From Balanoglossus misakiensis (lineage: Eukaryota > Hemichordata), in assembly GCA_040954595.2 (NCBI GenBank), contig CM082595.2, positions 1,488,001 through 1,552,000 of the forward strand: a DNA stretch of 64,000 nt, read 5' to 3'. Shown here one piece after another: positions 61,503 through 64,000 of the stretch (the first letter of the stretch is position 1; each line of letters begins with the position of its first letter). The position numbers and the translations under genes are program-made. The notes under the pieces were generated by a model that saw nothing but the letters and a program-made list of their open reading frames with translations, searched no databases and was not told where the DNA came from.

Positions 61503-63610
61503 TCAGTATCTGGTTTTAAATTTCTCAGGTCTAGTTTCTACGAATTCCCTGTAAAATGCCAGGTTCATTTGTATCGGGTGGTAAGTACGGTTCACTAAGA
61601 GTTCACCAAGACAATCCAGGGCTACACTGTCAAAGTCCGCGTGGAATTTGTTTGCGAAGAGGTGCGGTTTTGAGACCAGGTTTGGCAAGTCACGCCACCC
61701 GTACACGCAGATGTTTCGAACGAGGCGTCCCTTGCATTTTGGTACAACTGGAGATTCGCTCTTGGAAGACCATACTTTAGCCCTGGCCAGAGAGTGGAAA
61801 GTACTGGCGTTGCTCAGCGGAACACCGGGAACGCCAGGCAGACGAACCAGTGTCTGATAAAAATGTTCATCAGGGCAAAGAGTGTAGTTCAACCATGCAA
61901 ACCACTCCTGAGCAACTTTGGAGCGCAGAACAAAATCAACGAACGGTCTGCTCAGAGCAACATGGAGTTCGCCTTTGTAGATTGGTCCCGCAAACGGTCT
62001 AGGGAGAGTACGTGGCACTGTTGAATTCACCATGCGACCAACATGTCTGTCGAGAAAATATCGAAAATCATGTCTTGCAGCATACATGGATGACACAGTA
62101 CTCCCGACATCGCTCTGTCCGCGATATTCTTTCAATATTTGCACAATTTCTAAGTTGGTTTTTAAGGGGAAATCCTGGCCGCTCAAATTCAAATAATATT
62201 TCCATTTTTCGGGGCGGCTCAGTAAGTCAGAAAGGCAGTAGAGCTCGGCGCGAACAACCTCTATTGAACACCAGTATACTGCAGTTAGTCTTGAAGCGAT
62301 GAAGACGTTATCGAAGCACTCAGTGATTGCCTTCATGGACTGGTGTATGTCACGTGACACCTTTCTGTCTACGTGTATGCAATAAACGTTGTGCGGTCGA
62401 TAAATGGTGCGCAAGAGCTGTTCAACTTGATGCACAGATTTATACATGTAAATTCCGTATGCTAGGGGAAAGTCTTTTTCGTCTTGTGTGACTGGGTTTG
62501 TGAAATATCTTGCAGTAAAGCGTGTACAGTTTTGAGCCAATACTTCGAAAGCTGCATCATCACGTATGTTCGCTTTTAAATAACGATTTCTCTCCATCGC
62601 CGCTGTTTCGTTGATCTTCTCCTCTGACATAAACAGTTTGGAACATGTAACGGAATTTTCACTTTCTGGAAAACGTCTGACGTAGAACGATTCATCATTA
62701 ACATTTGTCAGATCGTTTGGTTGGTTGAAGTTGCCAGCGAAAGAATGTTCTTTTTGCTTTAAAAGGACGCCATTTTGACGACCGACGCCCTCCAGAACAC
62801 CACGTCGCGTATCAACTTGCGCCGGCGCAGAAGTGACGATCCAGAGACGGAGACATAATACAATACTGGAAGTTAAAAGAAACAATATTTTGTGCACTCT
62901 TTTCACTCTTGGACACGAGCAATAGAACCCCATGGCTAAATTCTTCCTCAAATTGCGTCTTTTAGTGGTTTCCTGCAAGGAATAAATAAACAGTATACTT
63001 TTGAGACAACAGTTGCGTTAGGAGAATGGGACGATATATCCGAAACGAGTGAGATTAGTCGCATTACTCATGTTACTGTGGTAATAGGTAGTTTGTGAAA
63101 TATCATGTGATACATAATTTTTGATGACATGTGATACATGTGCCCCGTGCGACTTTCAACACAGGAGGGCGAGCTTTTATCCATGTATTCGAGATTACTG
63201 AGAAATTTTAGAGTGAACGATAGCTTACTTATAGATCATTAGTCGAATTGTGCGAGAAGGGGATTCGAGTACACGGGGAAGAGTGATCCAGGCCCGAAGA
63301 CAACCAACAGTATCTCAACTATGCCATTACGAAAGACCCGAGAGAAAGCTCTTCTGACTGCAACTATATGTGTTAACATTCCCCTAATGTCTTAAATCTT
63401 GTTATTCCAAATGTGGCGCATGTTTTAGCTATACCAAAAATATACGTTTGTTGCATTTCCAAATTCTTTAGCAAGTTCTGGATGACCATTGTAAGAAATT
63501 TATAACTAACCGCATTTTAAATCAGACATTAATATCTATGTCTATGCTTAGTCGAACTGTGAGCACCTTCAATGAAAAAATACGTTTACCTTAAATCTTC
63601 GATTATTCAT
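61503..63610 (-). CDS. Core-2/I-branching type beta-1,6-N-acetylglucosaminyltransferase (GCNT family, GT14)
   Basis: Golgi type II membrane enzyme adding beta-1,6-linked GlcNAc to O-glycan cores. The main exon 62972-61503 has acceptor TTCCTTGCAG. A small exon 63610-63590 (donor AAG/GTAAAC) supplies MNNRRFK in frame, for 496 aa. Without it, the inner ATG at 62,933 (GCCATGG, strong context) gives 476 aa. Using 476-aa numbering: basic cytosolic tail, membrane anchor ~16-33, stem, then catalytic domain with FPLAYGIYMYKSVHQVEQLL, IHVD (~186), WKYYLNLSGQDFPLKTN (~251-260), CPDEH (~353-357, holding the expected catalytic Glu), VRNICVYGWRDLP and HLFANKF. Seven Asn-x-Ser/Thr sites are present and the cysteines are typical of the family. 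GCNT genes often have one coding exon, as here. Which member (GCNT1, 3 or 4) cannot be told by eye. Confidence 0.93.
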
Positions 63611-64000
63611 GGACTAATCCGATAGCGCAACTCGTCAACCAGTTACAGAAATTGAAGATAGTCTACAGGATTCTGCCAAGCTGCAAACGTCGACGTCTTC
63701 AGTAATTGGTGCGTGATGGAGCCACGATTTCCAACCAAGTGAAGCGGGCTTGCTTTTAACATGTTTAAGTTCACTCATTTGACTGACGTCATCCAGTGGG
63801 CGGAACTACTAGTAGTTGGTAGGCACGTTGGATTGGACAACTTAACATCTAGTCTGCACAACGTCACACGTCAATCAAAATAATAAGCAGTGTCTGCCAG
63901 GAATATCATCTGTTGTCTTGGGTTACACCAATTCCATACAGCTAGGGAAGGGATATGCCTTAACACCATGAGATTGAGATTTGTTTCGCAAAGGGTGTAT
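63611..64000. promoter_or_regulatory. Probable upstream region of the GCNT gene
   Basis: Minus-strand 5' flank of the candidate first GCNT exon. An in-frame stop (TAG) sits two codons before the ATG at 63,610. No TATA box or other gene recognised. Confidence 0.35.

Noticed and set aside
61556-62302. Plus-strand frames opposite the GCNT exon
   Set aside because: Antisense shadows of a strongly conserved coding exon.
1-64000. CRISPR arrays, bacterial operons, rRNA genes and retrotransposon polymerase genes
   Set aside because: None seen. The tandem repeats lack uniform spacers, and no reverse transcriptase or transposase frame is present.

Overview
The window is eukaryotic, AT-rich, gene-sparse DNA with spliced genes, introns from about 60 bp to several kb, and conserved GT-AG splice sites. 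The proteins are animal: an Atrophin/RERE co-repressor, SEC62, a KY/hillarin-type transglutaminase-like protein, an MFSD4B/NaGLT1-like transporter and a core-2 type beta-1,6-GlcNAc transferase. Large introns, miniature transposons and a frequent TACATGTACATGTA-type word fit a marine invertebrate, for example a hemichordate, other invertebrate deuterostome or mollusc. I cannot name the species from sequence alone.

Layout. (1) About 1-42,100, minus strand: the 5' half of an RERE/Atrophin gene. Nine coding exons lie between 8,986 and 31,655 and encode the N-terminus, BAH domain, ELM2 domain and SANT domain. The rest of the gene should continue beyond position 1. Three possible 5'UTR exon donors lie at 40,000, 40,660 and 42,051. 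The long introns hold small repeats, foldback elements and a microRNA-like hairpin. (2) 44,900-47,862, minus: a complete eight-exon SEC62 gene (predicted 399 aa). (3) 48,822-56,573, plus, head-to-head with SEC62: a 15-coding-exon gene (about 1,519 aa). It has an N-myristoylation-like start, seven exon-encoded coiled-coil repeats, a transglutaminase-like core without its cysteine and three C-terminal beta-rich repeats. This is the most novel object here. (4) 57,699-59,812, minus: an MFS sugar-transporter-like gene in three exons. (5) 61,503-63,610, minus: a GCNT-family glycosyltransferase, essentially one large exon plus a probable 7-codon first exon.

Dispersed elements. Six copies of a ~92-bp element with TTAA-like flanks and CCCTTTCACC inverted ends occur in both orientations (3.5, 31.2, 32.2, 45.8, 52.3 and 56.6 kb); they look like piggyBac-type MITEs. 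A different ~128-bp MITE sits at 57.35 kb. Several tandem repeats, hairpins and homopolymer runs are also listed.

The genes do not form an operon or one pathway. They act separately in nuclear repression (RERE), ER translocation and ER-phagy (SEC62), probable cortical or cytoskeletal scaffolding (hillarin-like), membrane transport (MFSD4B-like) and Golgi O-glycan branching (GCNT). Exon limits were set by eye from splice signals, reading phase and remembered family sequences. No alignment or search was run.
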